Shown in pieces: positions 9,834 through 21,392 of a stretch of 64,000 nt of DNA. Positions within the stretch are counted from its first letter, which is position 1; every line of letters starts with the position of its first letter. This DNA comes from Brevirhabdus pacifica. GTDB taxonomy: Bacteria > Pseudomonadota > Alphaproteobacteria > Rhodobacterales > Rhodobacteraceae. The position numbers and the translations under genes are program-made. The stretch is from assembly GCF_002797755.1 (NCBI RefSeq), contig NZ_PGFI01000011.1, forward strand, positions 1,364,001-1,428,000. The letters are read 5' to 3'. The notes beneath the pieces are model-generated. The model was not told the DNA's origin and searched no databases. It saw only the letters and a list, made by a program, of their open reading frames with translations.

Positions 9834-12191
9834 ATGCTTCCCTCAATCAAAAGCGCAGTGACGCTGCTGAATCACACGATCTTGTCCGGGACACCAGCGC
9901 GTATCCCACAGGTTGTGGCACTCTCTCTGGCAATCGGACTGGCCGCGCCGGCGGTCCATGCGCAGGATTACCGCTTCGACAGCGTCCGGATCGAGGGCAA
10001 CCAGCGCATCGAGACGGCGACCATCCTGACCTATGCCGGCATCCCGCGCGGGCAGGTCGTCAGGGCCGGTCAGGTGAACGAAGCCTACCAGCGTATCGCC
10101 GATACCGGGCTGTTCGAATCCGTCGAGATCGTGCCACAGGGCGGGCAGCTGGTCATCAAGGTGACCGAGTATCCGACGATCAACCGCGTCAGCTTCGAAG
10201 GCAACCGCCGCCTCAAGGACGAGGCGCTGGCCGAGCTGGTCACCTCGACCCCGCGGCGGGTCTTCTCGCCGGCCCAGGCCCAGCAGGACGCCGAGGCTAT
10301 CGCCGGCGCCTACCGCCAGGCCGGGCGACTTGCCGCCTCGGTCGATCCCAAGATCATCCGCCGTTCCAACAACCGCGTCGACCTGGTGTTCGAGATTACC
10401 GAGAGCGGCGTCGCCTCGACCGAGCGGATCAGCTTCGTGGGCAACCGCAATTTCTCGGACCGCCGCCTGCGCCGGGTTCTGGAATCCAAGCAGGCCGGTT
10501 TGCTGCGGGCGATCATCTCCTCGGACCAGTTCGTCGCCGAGCGGCTTGATTTCGACAAGCAGGTGCTGACCGACTTCTACCAGTCGCGCGGCTATGTCGA
10601 TTTCCGCATCCTCGACGTCACTTCCGAGCTGACGCGCGAGCGCAACGCCTTCTTCATCACGTTCAACGTCCAGGAAGGGCAATCCTTCGACTTCGGCAAG
10701 CTGACCGCAAGCAGCACTCTGCCAGGCGTCGATGCCCAGGAGTTCCTGGCCGTCAGCAAGATCGACAGCGGTGACACCTACTCGCCGACCGCGATCGAGA
10801 ACACCATCGCGCGGATGGAGCGGCTTGCCATCAAGAAGGGCCTGAACTTCGTCCGGGTCGAGCCGCAGATCACCCGCAACGACGCCGCCCAGACCCTGGA
10901 TGTGAATTTCCAGCTGTCGCGCGGCCCCCGCATCTTCGTCGAGCGGATCGATATCGAGGGCAACAACACCACGCTGGACAAGGTCATCCGGCGCGAATTC
11001 CGCGTGGTCGAGGGCGATCCCTTCAACCCGCGTGAGATCCGCCAGACCGCCGAGCGTATCCGCGCCCTCGACTATTTCGAGCAGGCGGATGTCTCGGCGC
11101 GCGAAGGCTCCTCGCCCCAGCAGGTCATCATCGACGTGGATGTCGAGGAAAAGCCCACCGGCAGCCTGTCCTTCGGTGCCAGCTATTCGACCGACTCCGG
11201 GATCGGGCTTGCGGTCTCCTTCTCCGAGCGGAACTTCCTGGGCCGCGGTCAGCAGATCGGCGCAACCATCAGCGCCGGCACCGACAACCAGCAATACAGC
11301 TTCAACTTCTCCGAGCCGCGCCTGCTGGACCGGGACCTGCGGTTCTCGTTCAACGCGACCTATGTCGAGACCGAGAAGGCCAATTCCGATTTCGACACCA
11401 CGCTGGCCCGCATCCAGCCGTCGATCGAGTTTCCGATCTCGGAGGATACGCGCCTGGAACTGCGCTACATCCTTAAGGAAGACCGGATCTACAACGTCAG
11501 CCCGAACTCGTCCGACATCCTCCACAAGGAGGCCGGATCGGTCCTGACCAGTGCCGTGGGCTACACGCTCAGCTATGACACCCGGCGCGTCGGGCTTGAC
11601 CCGAACTCGGGCATCCTTCTGCAATTCTCGCAGGATTTCGCAGGGGTTGGCGGCGACAACGAATACGTCAAATCGGTCGCCCGCGTGATCGGCGAGCGCA
11701 AGATCGCCCGCGAGGAGATCACCCTTCGCGCAGGTCTTGAGGCCGGCGCGTTGAACTCGCTTTCGGGCAATTCGCGCATCACCGACCGCTTCCAGCTGTC
11801 CTCGCGCCAGTTCCGGGGCTTTGAATCCTACTCGATCGGGCCGCGCGATCTGAACGCGACCAACCGGGACGCCCTTGGCGGCAACTACTACGCAGTCGCC
11901 CGGGTCGAGGCAGAGTTCCCCGTGGGCCTGCCCGAGGAATACGGCATCACCGGCGGCGTCTTCATGGACGTGGGCTCGGTCTGGGGCCTGGACAACACCA
12001 ACGGCGGGCCCCAGGGCGCGCCCATCGCCAACAGCGTCGACGACGAGGCGCACCTGCGCGCCTCGGTCGGTGTCTCGGTCTTCTGGCGGACGGTGATCGG
12101 GCCGCTGCGGTTCAACTTCTCGCGCCCCATCCAGAAAGAGAGCTACGACAAGTCGCAGTTCTTCGACTTCACGATCTCGACCGAGTTCTAG
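9834..12191 (+). CDS. bamA: outer membrane protein assembly factor BamA
   Basis: Core of the BAM complex that folds beta-barrels into the outer membrane. The 785-residue precursor has a signal peptide ending at ...AAPAVHA (about residue 43). Five POTRA-like repeats follow (e.g. VRIEGNQRIETATILTYAG, ISFVGNRNFSDRRLRRVL, IDIEGNNTTLDKVIRREF). The C-terminal barrel starts near residue 410 and ends in the aromatic FDFTISTEF. A conserved barrel element is RFQLSSRQFRGFESYSIGPR. It is followed one base later by the OmpH/Skp chaperone gene. Confidence 0.95.
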   Translation: MLPSIKSAVTLLNHTILSGTPARIPQVVALSLAIGLAAPAVHAQDYRFDSVRIEGNQRIETATILTYAGIPRGQVVRAGQVNEAYQRIADTGLFESVEIVPQGGQLVIKVTEYPTINRVSFEGNRRLKDEALAELVTSTPRRVFSPAQAQQDAEAIAGAYRQAGRLAASVDPKIIRRSNNRVDLVFEITESGVASTERISFVGNRNFSDRRLRRVLESKQAGLLRAIISSDQFVAERLDFDKQVLTDFYQSRGYVDFRILDVTSELTRERNAFFITFNVQEGQSFDFGKLTASSTLPGVDAQEFLAVSKIDSGDTYSPTAIENTIARMERLAIKKGLNFVRVEPQITRNDAAQTLDVNFQLSRGPRIFVERIDIEGNNTTLDKVIRREFRVVEGDPFNPREIRQTAERIRALDYFEQADVSAREGSSPQQVIIDVDVEEKPTGSLSFGASYSTDSGIGLAVSFSERNFLGRGQQIGATISAGTDNQQYSFNFSEPRLLDRDLRFSFNATYVETEKANSDFDTTLARIQPSIEFPISEDTRLELRYILKEDRIYNVSPNSSDILHKEAGSVLTSAVGYTLSYDTRRVGLDPNSGILLQFSQDFAGVGGDNEYVKSVARVIGERKIAREEITLRAGLEAGALNSLSGNSRITDRFQLSSRQFRGFESYSIGPRDLNATNRDALGGNYYAVARVEAEFPVGLPEEYGITGGVFMDVGSVWGLDNTNGGPQGAPIANSVDDEAHLRASVGVSVFWRTVIGPLRFNFSRPIQKESYDKSQFFDFTISTEF

Positions 12192-12192
12192 G

Positions 12193-12867
12193 ATGCGCGG
12201 CCTGCTGTCGCTGATCCTTGGAGGGGCTGTCCTGTGGGCGGCCCCTTCGGGTTTTGCGGTGCCCGCGGCGAAGGCCGCCGAACTGGGTGTGCCGCAATCG
12301 CCGCTGCTGACCATCGATCAGGATAAACTGTTTCGCAACAGTGCCTTCGGGCGACGTGTTGTGATGGAGATTGAGGCCGCGACCGCGCGCCTCTCCGACG
12401 AGAACCGCAAAATCGAGGAGCGTCTGGTCGCCGAGGAGAAGGACCTGACCGAACGCCGCTCGCGCATGAGCCCCGAGGAATTCCGCAAGCTGGCCGACGC
12501 CTTCGACGAGAAGGTCGTCGCCATCCGCCGCGCCCAGGACGGCAAGGAACGCAGCCTTGGCCGCGCCATGGACCAGCAGCGGCAGGCCTTCTTCGAGGGA
12601 AGTTTCGGCGTGCTGGCACAGCTTGTGCAGGAATCGGGTGCGGTCGCGATCCTGGACAGCCGCTCCATCGTGTTGTCGTCGAATGCGATCGACATCACCG
12701 AGATCGCGATCAAGCGCATCGATGCGGCCCTGGGAGACGGAAGCCGCCCGGCCGAGGCAGGTGACCCCGCGCCCGACACCACCCCCGAACCGGGCAAGGA
12801 TACCGAAGGCCCCAAGGACGACCCGGCGGTCTCGCCCCCCTCCGACACGGACCCCGAGGGGCGCTGA
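12193..12867 (+). CDS. OmpH/Skp family periplasmic chaperone
   Basis: Skp-type proteins hold unfolded outer-membrane proteins in the periplasm and deliver them to BamA. The 224-residue product has a signal peptide (about residues 1-28), then [19 protein letters not shown], a long charged coiled coil (about 50-130) and the [17 protein letters not shown] block typical of the family's C-terminal lobe. A Pro/Asp/Glu-rich tail of about 45 residues follows and is probably disordered. It begins one base after the bamA stop, so is probably co-translated. Confidence 0.85.
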   Translation: MRGLLSLILGGAVLWAAPSGFAVPAAKAAELGVPQSPLLTIDQDKLFRNSAFGRRVVMEIEAATARLSDENRKIEERLVAEEKDLTERRSRMSPEEFRKLADAFDEKVVAIRRAQDGKERSLGRAMDQQRQAFFEGSFGVLAQLVQESGAVAILDSRSIVLSSNAIDITEIAIKRIDAALGDGSRPAEAGDPAPDTTPEPGKDTEGPKDDPAVSPPSDTDPEGR

Positions 12868-13027
12868 CCGGCCCCGCGCCGCGGGCCCGCGCAACCCTTG
12901 CGACTGCGTTGCCGATTGGGCAACAGACTTGCCCGCACGCGGCGGCAAAGCGCGGGGGAACGCTTGTTCGCCTGCGCCGGGATTGCTAGCACGGGGGCAG
13001 ACAATGACCATTCCGAAGGACCAGTCC

Positions 13028-13507
13028 ATGACCGAAGAGATCCCCGCCACCGCCGACCTGGCGTTGATCAAGCGACTGATCCCGCACCGCTACCCCTTCC
13101 TGCTGATCGACAAGGTCGTCGACATCGTCGCCCATGAAAGCGCGGTCGGCATCAAGAACGTCACCTGCAACGAACCCCATTTCCAGGGCCACTTCCCCGA
13201 TCACCCGATCATGCCCGGCGTCACCATCGTCGAGGCCATGGCCCAGACCGCCGCCGTCGTGGTGGGCGTCTCGGCCAACCTCGCGGACAAGAACGCGCTG
13301 GTCTATTTCATGGGGATCGACAAGTGCAAGTTCCGCAACCCGGTCGTGCCGGGGGACGTGCTGCAGCTCAAGGTCACCAAGATTCGCGGTGGCGGCAAGA
13401 TCTGGAAATTCTCGGGCCGGGCCGAGGTCGAGGGCAAGCTTTGCGCCGAGGCCGAGTTCACCGCCATGATGGGTGTTCAGCCCGAAAACGCGGAGACCGC
13501 CAGGTGA
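13028..13507 (+). CDS. fabZ: 3-hydroxyacyl-ACP dehydratase FabZ
   Basis: Dehydrates 3-hydroxyacyl-ACP in fatty acid elongation. The 159-residue hot-dog-fold protein shows [14 protein letters not shown], the active-site stretch [14 protein letters not shown], and Glu in [17 protein letters not shown] 13028 is preferred over an in-frame ATG at 13004 because GAAGGA precedes it. The stop overlaps the GTG start of lpxA by four bases, in the usual fabZ-lpxA order. Confidence 0.93.
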   Translation: MTEEIPATADLALIKRLIPHRYPFLLIDKVVDIVAHESAVGIKNVTCNEPHFQGHFPDHPIMPGVTIVEAMAQTAAVVVGVSANLADKNALVYFMGIDKCKFRNPVVPGDVLQLKVTKIRGGGKIWKFSGRAEVEGKLCAEAEFTAMMGVQPENAETAR

Positions 13508-14301
13508 GCATCGCGCCCAGCGCCCAGATCCACCCCAGCGCCGTCGTCGAGGAGGGCGCGCGCATCGGCGCCGACTGTCGTGTCGGCCCGTTCTGCGTCA
13601 TCGGCCCCGATGTCATCCTGGGCGAACGGGTCGAGATCAAGAGCCACGCCGTCGTCACCGGCTGGACCGAGATCGGCGACGAGACCGTGATCTACCCCTT
13701 CGCCGTTGTCGGCGAGGTGCCCCAGGACCTGAAATACGACGGGGAGAAGAGCCGCCTGATCGTCGGCAAGCGCAACCGCATCCGCGAGGGCGCGACGCTG
13801 AACCTCGGGACCAAGGGTGGCGGCGGCGTCACCCGCGTCGGCGACGACTGCCTGTTCATGACCGGCGCCCACGTGGGCCACGATGCCGTGGTCGGCAGCC
13901 GGGTCGTCATGGCCAACCAAGCCGCACTGGCCGGGCATTGCATTGTCGAGGATGACGTCATCATCGGCGGGCTGTCGGGCGTGCACCAGTTCGTTCGTCT
14001 GGGTCGCGGCGCCATCGTCGGCGCGGTCACCATGGTGACGAACGACGTGATCCCCTACGGCCTGGTGCAGGGCCCGCGCGGCGTCCTTGACGGGCTGAAC
14101 CTGGTCGGGCTGAAGCGGCGCGGCGTCGGGCGCGAGGATATCACCGCGCTGCGGGCGGCCTTCCAGATGCTCAAGCAGGGCGAAGGCGCCTTCCAGGACC
14201 GGGCCCGCCGTCTCGGGGACGAAAGCGACAGCGAATATGTCCGCGAGATTGTCCGCTTCATCCTGAGCGACTCGGACCGCTCGTTCCTGACGCCCAGCTG
14301 A
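13504..14301 (+). CDS. lpxA: UDP-N-acetylglucosamine acyltransferase LpxA
   Basis: First step of lipid A synthesis: 3-O-acylation of UDP-GlcNAc. The 265-residue product starts with GTG overlapping the fabZ stop (GTGA). It is built of left-handed beta-helix hexapeptide repeats ([20 protein letters not shown] and similar). It has the catalytic His region [13 protein letters not shown] and the C-terminal helical domain [20 protein letters not shown]. Next in line is lpxI. Confidence 0.93.
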   Translation: MSIAPSAQIHPSAVVEEGARIGADCRVGPFCVIGPDVILGERVEIKSHAVVTGWTEIGDETVIYPFAVVGEVPQDLKYDGEKSRLIVGKRNRIREGATLNLGTKGGGGVTRVGDDCLFMTGAHVGHDAVVGSRVVMANQAALAGHCIVEDDVIIGGLSGVHQFVRLGRGAIVGAVTMVTNDVIPYGLVQGPRGVLDGLNLVGLKRRGVGREDITALRAAFQMLKQGEGAFQDRARRLGDESDSEYVREIVRFILSDSDRSFLTPS

Positions 14302-14303
14302 CC

Positions 14304-15218
14304 ATGCTGGCGCTGATCGCAGGGCAGGGTGGCCTGCCGACCCTGATATGCCAACGTCTGGAGGAGCGGGGTGTCCCCTTCCTCGTGGCCGAATTGGAAG
14401 GGCACCCGGCCGATTGCGCCGAGGGGCGCGACGCCCTGCGGTTCCGGGTGGAGAAGCTGGGCGGTTTTTTCAAGACACTGGCCCGGCGGGGCGTAACCGA
14501 GGTGTGTTTTGCCGGCCGTGTCGCCCGCCCGGCCATCGATGCCAAAGCGCTGGACATGGCGACGATCCCGCTGGTCCCGCGCATGATGCGCGCCATCAAC
14601 TCGGGCGATGACGGGGTGCTGCGCGAGACCCTTGCGCTCTTCGAGGAGAAGGGGTTTGCCATCCGCCCGGTGCAGGATCTTCTGCCGGAATTGCTGCCGC
14701 CCGCCGGTGTGCTGACCGAGGCGGGACCGGATGACCGGGCGCGCCAGGACGCAAGGCGCGGCGAGGCGATCGTCGCCGCCCTCGGGGCCGCCGACATCGG
14801 CCAGGCCTGCGTGGTGGCACGGGGCCAGGCGCTGGCGATCGAGGCGCTGGCGGGCACCGACTGGATGTTGCGCTCCCTCTCGGGGCGCGGTGATGCGGCC
14901 CGCATAGCCATTGGCAATCTGCCGGCTGCTTTGACCGAGGGGCTCGATCCTCCGCGTGCCGATGTGGACGGGCTAGACTATCCGCCTGACCTGCCGTCTG
15001 GCGGGATCCTGTTCAAGGCGCCAAAGCCGGCCCAGGACCGCCGCGTCGATCTGCCGGCCATCGGGCCCCAGACGGTTCTGCTGGCCGCCGCCGCCGGGCT
15101 TGACGGCGTGGTCATCGAAGCCGGGGGCGTCATGGTGCTGGAGCGTGATCGGGTGCTGGAGCTGGCCGAACGCCTAGGTCTTTTCCTGTGGGTCCGCCCC
15201 GCGGGCCTGGCGTCATGA
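14304..15218 (+). CDS. lpxI: UDP-2,3-diacylglucosamine diphosphatase LpxI
   Basis: Hydrolyses UDP-2,3-diacylglucosamine to lipid X and UMP; alphaproteobacteria use LpxI in place of the metallo-enzyme LpxH. The 304-residue protein has the DUF1009/LpxI pattern: LIAGQGGLPTLICQRL, FFKTLARRGVTEVCFAGRVARP, INSGDDGVLRETLALFEEKG, and a C-terminal KAPKPAQDRRVDLPAIGPQT segment. Its position between lpxA and lpxB, with an ATGA overlap to lpxB, fits the assignment. Confidence 0.92.
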   Translation: MLALIAGQGGLPTLICQRLEERGVPFLVAELEGHPADCAEGRDALRFRVEKLGGFFKTLARRGVTEVCFAGRVARPAIDAKALDMATIPLVPRMMRAINSGDDGVLRETLALFEEKGFAIRPVQDLLPELLPPAGVLTEAGPDDRARQDARRGEAIVAALGAADIGQACVVARGQALAIEALAGTDWMLRSLSGRGDAARIAIGNLPAALTEGLDPPRADVDGLDYPPDLPSGGILFKAPKPAQDRRVDLPAIGPQTVLLAAAAGLDGVVIEAGGVMVLERDRVLELAERLGLFLWVRPAGLAS

Positions 15219-16402
15219 GGTATTTCCTGATCGCTGGGGAGCCTTCGGGCGACCGCCTGGGCGCGTCGCTCATGGCCGGCCTGCGTGCCCTTGATCCTGA
15301 CGCCAGCTTTGCCGGGGTCGGCGGCGCGTTGATGGAGGATGCGGGGCTGACCAGCCTCTTCCCGATGGAGGAGCTGTCGGTCATGGGCATTGCCGAGGTG
15401 CTGCCCAAATATCGCCAGTTGAAACGTCGCATTGGCCAAACGGCACGCGAAATTCTGCAAGATCCGCCCGATGTGCTCATCACCATCGACAGCCCCGATT
15501 TCTGCCTGCGCGTGGCGCGGCTGGTGCGGGCCGAAAGCCGGATCAGGACGGTACATTACGTGGCGCCGACCGTCTGGGCCTGGCGTCCGGGACGGGCCAC
15601 CAAGATGGCGCCGCTGATCGACCAGGTGCTGGCCCTTTTCCCGTTCGAGCCGCCCTACATGGAGGCCGCGGGCATGCGGTGCGATTTCGTCGGGCACCCG
15701 GTGGTCGCCGAGCCCCGGGTCTCGGCCGATGAGCGGCAGGCGATGCGCGACGGGCTGGGCGTGGCCGATGGCGCGCCGCTGATCGTCTTGCTGCCCGGCT
15801 CGCGCCGGGGGGAGATCAGCCGGCTGCTGCCCGTCTTCGGCGCGGCGCTGGAGAAGGTGCTTTCCCGCCATCCCGACGCCCGCGTCGTCCTGCCCGCCGG
15901 ACGCCAGGTCGCGGGGATGGTCGCCGAGGCCTGCGCTGACTGGAAAGTTCGCCCGATCATCCTGGATCCCCGGGGAATGGAGCCCGACGCCGCCGAGGCG
16001 CGAAAGCGCGCGGCATTGGCGGCGGCGGACGTGGCGCTGGCGGCTTCGGGGACGGTCTCGCTTGAACTGGCGGCGGCGGACACGCCCATGGTGATTGCCT
16101 ATGATATGAATTGGCTGAGCCGGCGGATCATGCTGCCGATGCTGCGCACGGACACGGTGACCCTGGTCAACTTGGTCGCCGAAAGCCGCACCATCCCCGA
16201 GTTTCTGGCCGACGACTGCCGGCCGGGCCCCATCGCCGAGGCGCTGGTGAATCTGATGGATGATCCGGCCGCCCGCGACGGCCAGCAGGGCGCTATGGCC
16301 CTGACGATGGAGCGGTTGGGCCGGGGCGGCGAGGATCCGGGCCTGCGCGCGGCCCGCGCCGTTCTGGACGGGCTGCGTGAGCGCCGGTCAGGCGGCGCCT
16401 AG
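15215..16402 (+). CDS. lpxB: lipid-A-disaccharide synthase LpxB
   Basis: Condenses lipid X with UDP-diacylglucosamine at the inner membrane. The 395-residue GT19 glycosyltransferase begins [19 protein letters not shown]. It continues with the family blocks [44 protein letters not shown] and [18 protein letters not shown]. It overlaps lpxI by four bases. Its stop codon overlaps the convergent mnmA stop by four bases, leaving no room for a separate terminator. Confidence 0.94.
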   Translation: MRYFLIAGEPSGDRLGASLMAGLRALDPDASFAGVGGALMEDAGLTSLFPMEELSVMGIAEVLPKYRQLKRRIGQTAREILQDPPDVLITIDSPDFCLRVARLVRAESRIRTVHYVAPTVWAWRPGRATKMAPLIDQVLALFPFEPPYMEAAGMRCDFVGHPVVAEPRVSADERQAMRDGLGVADGAPLIVLLPGSRRGEISRLLPVFGAALEKVLSRHPDARVVLPAGRQVAGMVAEACADWKVRPIILDPRGMEPDAAEARKRAALAAADVALAASGTVSLELAAADTPMVIAYDMNWLSRRIMLPMLRTDTVTLVNLVAESRTIPEFLADDCRPGPIAEALVNLMDDPAARDGQQGAMALTMERLGRGGEDPGLRAARAVLDGLRERRSGGA

Positions 16403-17547
16403 TAGCCGCGCCAGATCCAGCCGCCGCCGAAGATGCGGCTACTTTCGGTATCGTAGAACACGCAGGCCTGTCCCGGACTCACGCCTTCCTCGGCCTCCGC
16501 CAGCTCGACCGTGGCGGTGGTGGGCGAAAGTGGCCGGATCACCGCCGGCGTCGGCGGCCGGGTTGAGCGGACCTTGACCGCCACGTGCCACTCCTCGCGG
16601 CTGTCGAAAGGCGCTTCGCCCAGCCAGTTGATCTCGCGCACCGGGACCTGCCGCGTGGCAAGGTCCGATTTCGGCCCGACCACCACGCGCTTGTTGTCGA
16701 CATCCAGCTTGACCACGTAAAGCGGATCGCTGAGCCCGCCGATGCCCAGGCCGCGCCGCTGGCCGATCGTGTAATGGATAACGCCCCGGTGGGTGCCCAA
16801 GACGCGGCCCTCGGTATCGACGATCTCGCCCGGCTCGGCCGCGCCAGGGCGCAGTTTCTCGATGACGCTTGCGTAATTGCCGTCGGGCACGAAGCAGATG
16901 TCCTGACTGTCGGGCTTGTCGGCCACCATCAGCCCGTATTTCGCGGCCAGCGCCCGGGTCTCGGCCTTGCTTTTCAGATGGCCCAACGGAAAACGCAGGA
17001 AGGACAGCTGTTCGGGCGTGGTCGAGAACAGGAAATAGCTCTGGTCGCGGGCCGGGTCGGCGGCGCTGTGCAATTCGGGGCCGCCGGGGCCGTCGGCACG
17101 GGCGATGTAATGGCCGGTGGCCATGCAGTCGGCTTCGAGGTCCTTGGCGGTTTCCAGCAGGTCCTTGAACTTCACCCGCTCGTTGCAGCGGATGCAGGGC
17201 ACGGGCGTCGCACCGCCCAGATAGCTGTCGGCAAACTCGTCCATCACCGCGTCGCGGAAGACATTTTCATAATCCAGCACGTAATGGGGAAAGCCCATCG
17301 CCTCGGCCACGCGGCGGGCATCATGGATGTCGCGCCCCGCACAGCAGGCGCCTTTCTTGGCCAAGGCGGCCCCGTGATCGTAAAGCTGCAGCGTGACGCC
17401 CACCACGTCATAGCCTTCCTCGGCCAGCATCGCGGCCACGACCGAGCTGTCGACGCCGCCCGACATGGCGACCACGACCCGTGTTTCCGAGGGCGGCTTG
17501 GCAAAGCCCAGCGAATTGATCGGGTGGGCGGGGGTATCGAGGGGCAT
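16399..17547 (-). CDS. mnmA: tRNA-specific 2-thiouridylase MnmA
   Basis: Thiolates U34 of Lys, Glu and Gln tRNAs. The 382-residue PP-loop enzyme has [15 protein letters not shown] near residue 28, the catalytic Cys in [11 protein letters not shown], the second Cys in [13 protein letters not shown], and the C-terminal barrel [11 protein letters not shown]...PGQACVFYD. Start 17547 gives the normal length; the frame is open upstream to 17841 but that extension has no family character. Confidence 0.93.
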   Translation of the reverse strand: MPLDTPAHPINSLGFAKPPSETRVVVAMSGGVDSSVVAAMLAEEGYDVVGVTLQLYDHGAALAKKGACCAGRDIHDARRVAEAMGFPHYVLDYENVFRDAVMDEFADSYLGGATPVPCIRCNERVKFKDLLETAKDLEADCMATGHYIARADGPGGPELHSAADPARDQSYFLFSTTPEQLSFLRFPLGHLKSKAETRALAAKYGLMVADKPDSQDICFVPDGNYASVIEKLRPGAAEPGEIVDTEGRVLGTHRGVIHYTIGQRRGLGIGGLSDPLYVVKLDVDNKRVVVGPKSDLATRQVPVREINWLGEAPFDSREEWHVAVKVRSTRPPTPAVIRPLSPTTATVELAEAEEGVSPGQACVFYDTESSRIFGGGWIWRGY

Positions 17548-17707
17548 TGAAAGACCTCTGGTCCGGGAGGGGGACGGAAGTGGCGCAGAATATAAGAAAA
17601 TGCCCGCTATTCTCAACCCCCGGTTTTCACCACTTCTAAACGCGCCCGGGGAAGGCTTTGACCCACACCGGGCAATTTCGGCCCGGCCGGAATAGGGAGG
17701 ATCCGCC

Positions 17708-17968
17708 ATGCAAATAGAAAAGGAAATCACGGAGGAGGAAGATGCTGCGGGTGACGGTGCCGCGGGGCTGCCACCCCGCTCTGTCCGGCGCTGGGTCGCC
17801 AGCCGCAAGGCGGCGGTGGTGCACGCGGTCCTGGGCGGCAAGCTGACGGCCGAACAGGCATGCCGATCCTACGACCTGTCCGGGGAGGAGTTGCAGGGCT
17901 GGATCGCGGCCGTCAGGAACCACGGGGAGGGGGCGCTGAAGGCCACGAGCCTGCGCAAGTTTAGATAA
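17708..17968 (+). CDS. sciP: SciP-type CtrA inhibitor (DUF1153)
   Basis: Small DNA-binding protein that in Caulobacter represses CtrA-activated promoters in G1. The 86-residue product matches the DUF1153 helix-turn-helix pattern: [39 protein letters not shown] and KATSLRKF at the C-terminus. ATG 17708 has a good upstream signal (AATAGGGAGG). Location directly before ctrA, same strand, matches Rhodobacteraceae gene order and supports a joint cell-cycle/motility regulatory role. Confidence 0.85.
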   Translation: MQIEKEITEEEDAAGDGAAGLPPRSVRRWVASRKAAVVHAVLGGKLTAEQACRSYDLSGEELQGWIAAVRNHGEGALKATSLRKFR

Positions 17969-18070
17969 TTTCTTGGACGCAGAACGACCCATCCTTGTAG
18001 CCTTGCATTGGTAACTAGCCATTAACCGTTTTCTGCAAAGTATTTGTGAGTGCCTCAGTAGGAGAGTCCG
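17969..18070 (+). promoter_or_regulatory. sciP-ctrA intergenic control region
   Basis: The 102-base gap is AT-richer than its flanks and contains TTAACC at 18022-18027, matching one half of the CtrA recognition sequence (TTAA-N7-TTAA). The second half is absent, so this is a half-site at best. Autoregulation of ctrA through it is inference. AGGAGAG near 18060 is the ctrA ribosome binding site. Confidence 0.35.
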
Positions 18071-18787
18071 ATGCGCGTTCTGCTAGTCGAAGACGACCCG
18101 ACCACAACCAAGAGCATCGAGTTGATGCTCAGCCATGCCAACCTCAACGTCTACTCGACCACGCTGGGCGAAGAGGGGATCGATCTGGCCAGGTTATACG
18201 ATTACGACCTGATCCTGCTGGATCTGAACCTTCCGGACATGAGCGGGCACGAGGTGCTGCGCCAGCTTCGTCTGGCCAGGATCGAAACGCCGATCCTGAT
18301 CCTGTCGGGATCGGCCGATACCGAGAACAAGATCAAGGGCTTCGGCTTTGGTGCGGATGACTACCTCACCAAGCCCTTCCACCGGGAGGAGCTGGTGGCG
18401 CGCATCCACGCGATCATCCGCCGGTCCAAGGGCCATTCGCAATCGATCATCAAGACCGGCTGCATCGAGGTGAACCTCGACGCCAAGACGGTGGCCGCCG
18501 ACGGCAAGGCGGTGCACCTGACGGGCAAGGAATACCAGATGCTGGAACTGCTGAGCCTGCGCAAGGGCACGACCCTGACCAAGGAGATGTTCCTCAACCA
18601 TCTCTATGGGGGCATGGACGAGCCGGAGTTGAAGATCATCGATGTCTTCATCTGCAAGCTTCGCAAGAAACTCTCGCAGGCCACGGACGGGCAAAGTTTT
18701 ATCGAGACGGTGTGGGGGCGCGGCTACGTACTGCGCGACCCGGTGCCGGCCGAGGATGACACGCCCGGCCGCGAGGCGGTTGCCTGA
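18071..18787 (+). CDS. ctrA: cell-cycle response regulator CtrA
   Basis: OmpR/PhoB-class transcription factor phosphorylated through the CckA-ChpT relay. In Rhodobacteraceae it controls motility and gene transfer agents rather than viability. The 238-residue protein has receiver residues Asp9/Asp10, phosphoacceptor Asp51 ([13 protein letters not shown]) and Lys101 (YLTKPF). The winged-helix domain at 125-230 contains [17 protein letters not shown] and [10 protein letters not shown]...VWGRGYVL. It is preceded by sciP. Confidence 0.94.
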   Translation: MRVLLVEDDPTTTKSIELMLSHANLNVYSTTLGEEGIDLARLYDYDLILLDLNLPDMSGHEVLRQLRLARIETPILILSGSADTENKIKGFGFGADDYLTKPFHREELVARIHAIIRRSKGHSQSIIKTGCIEVNLDAKTVAADGKAVHLTGKEYQMLELLSLRKGTTLTKEMFLNHLYGGMDEPELKIIDVFICKLRKKLSQATDGQSFIETVWGRGYVLRDPVPAEDDTPGREAVA

Positions 18788-21387
<2,600 letters not shown>

Positions 21388-21392
21388 GGCGC

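Noticed and set aside
9843-12314. Long open frame on the strand opposite bamA
   Set aside because: Antisense frame produced by GC-rich codon bias; no family pattern, and bamA is unambiguous.
18022-18036. Complete CtrA box upstream of ctrA
   Set aside because: Only TTAA on one side; the bases seven positions on read CTGC, so just a half-site is reported.
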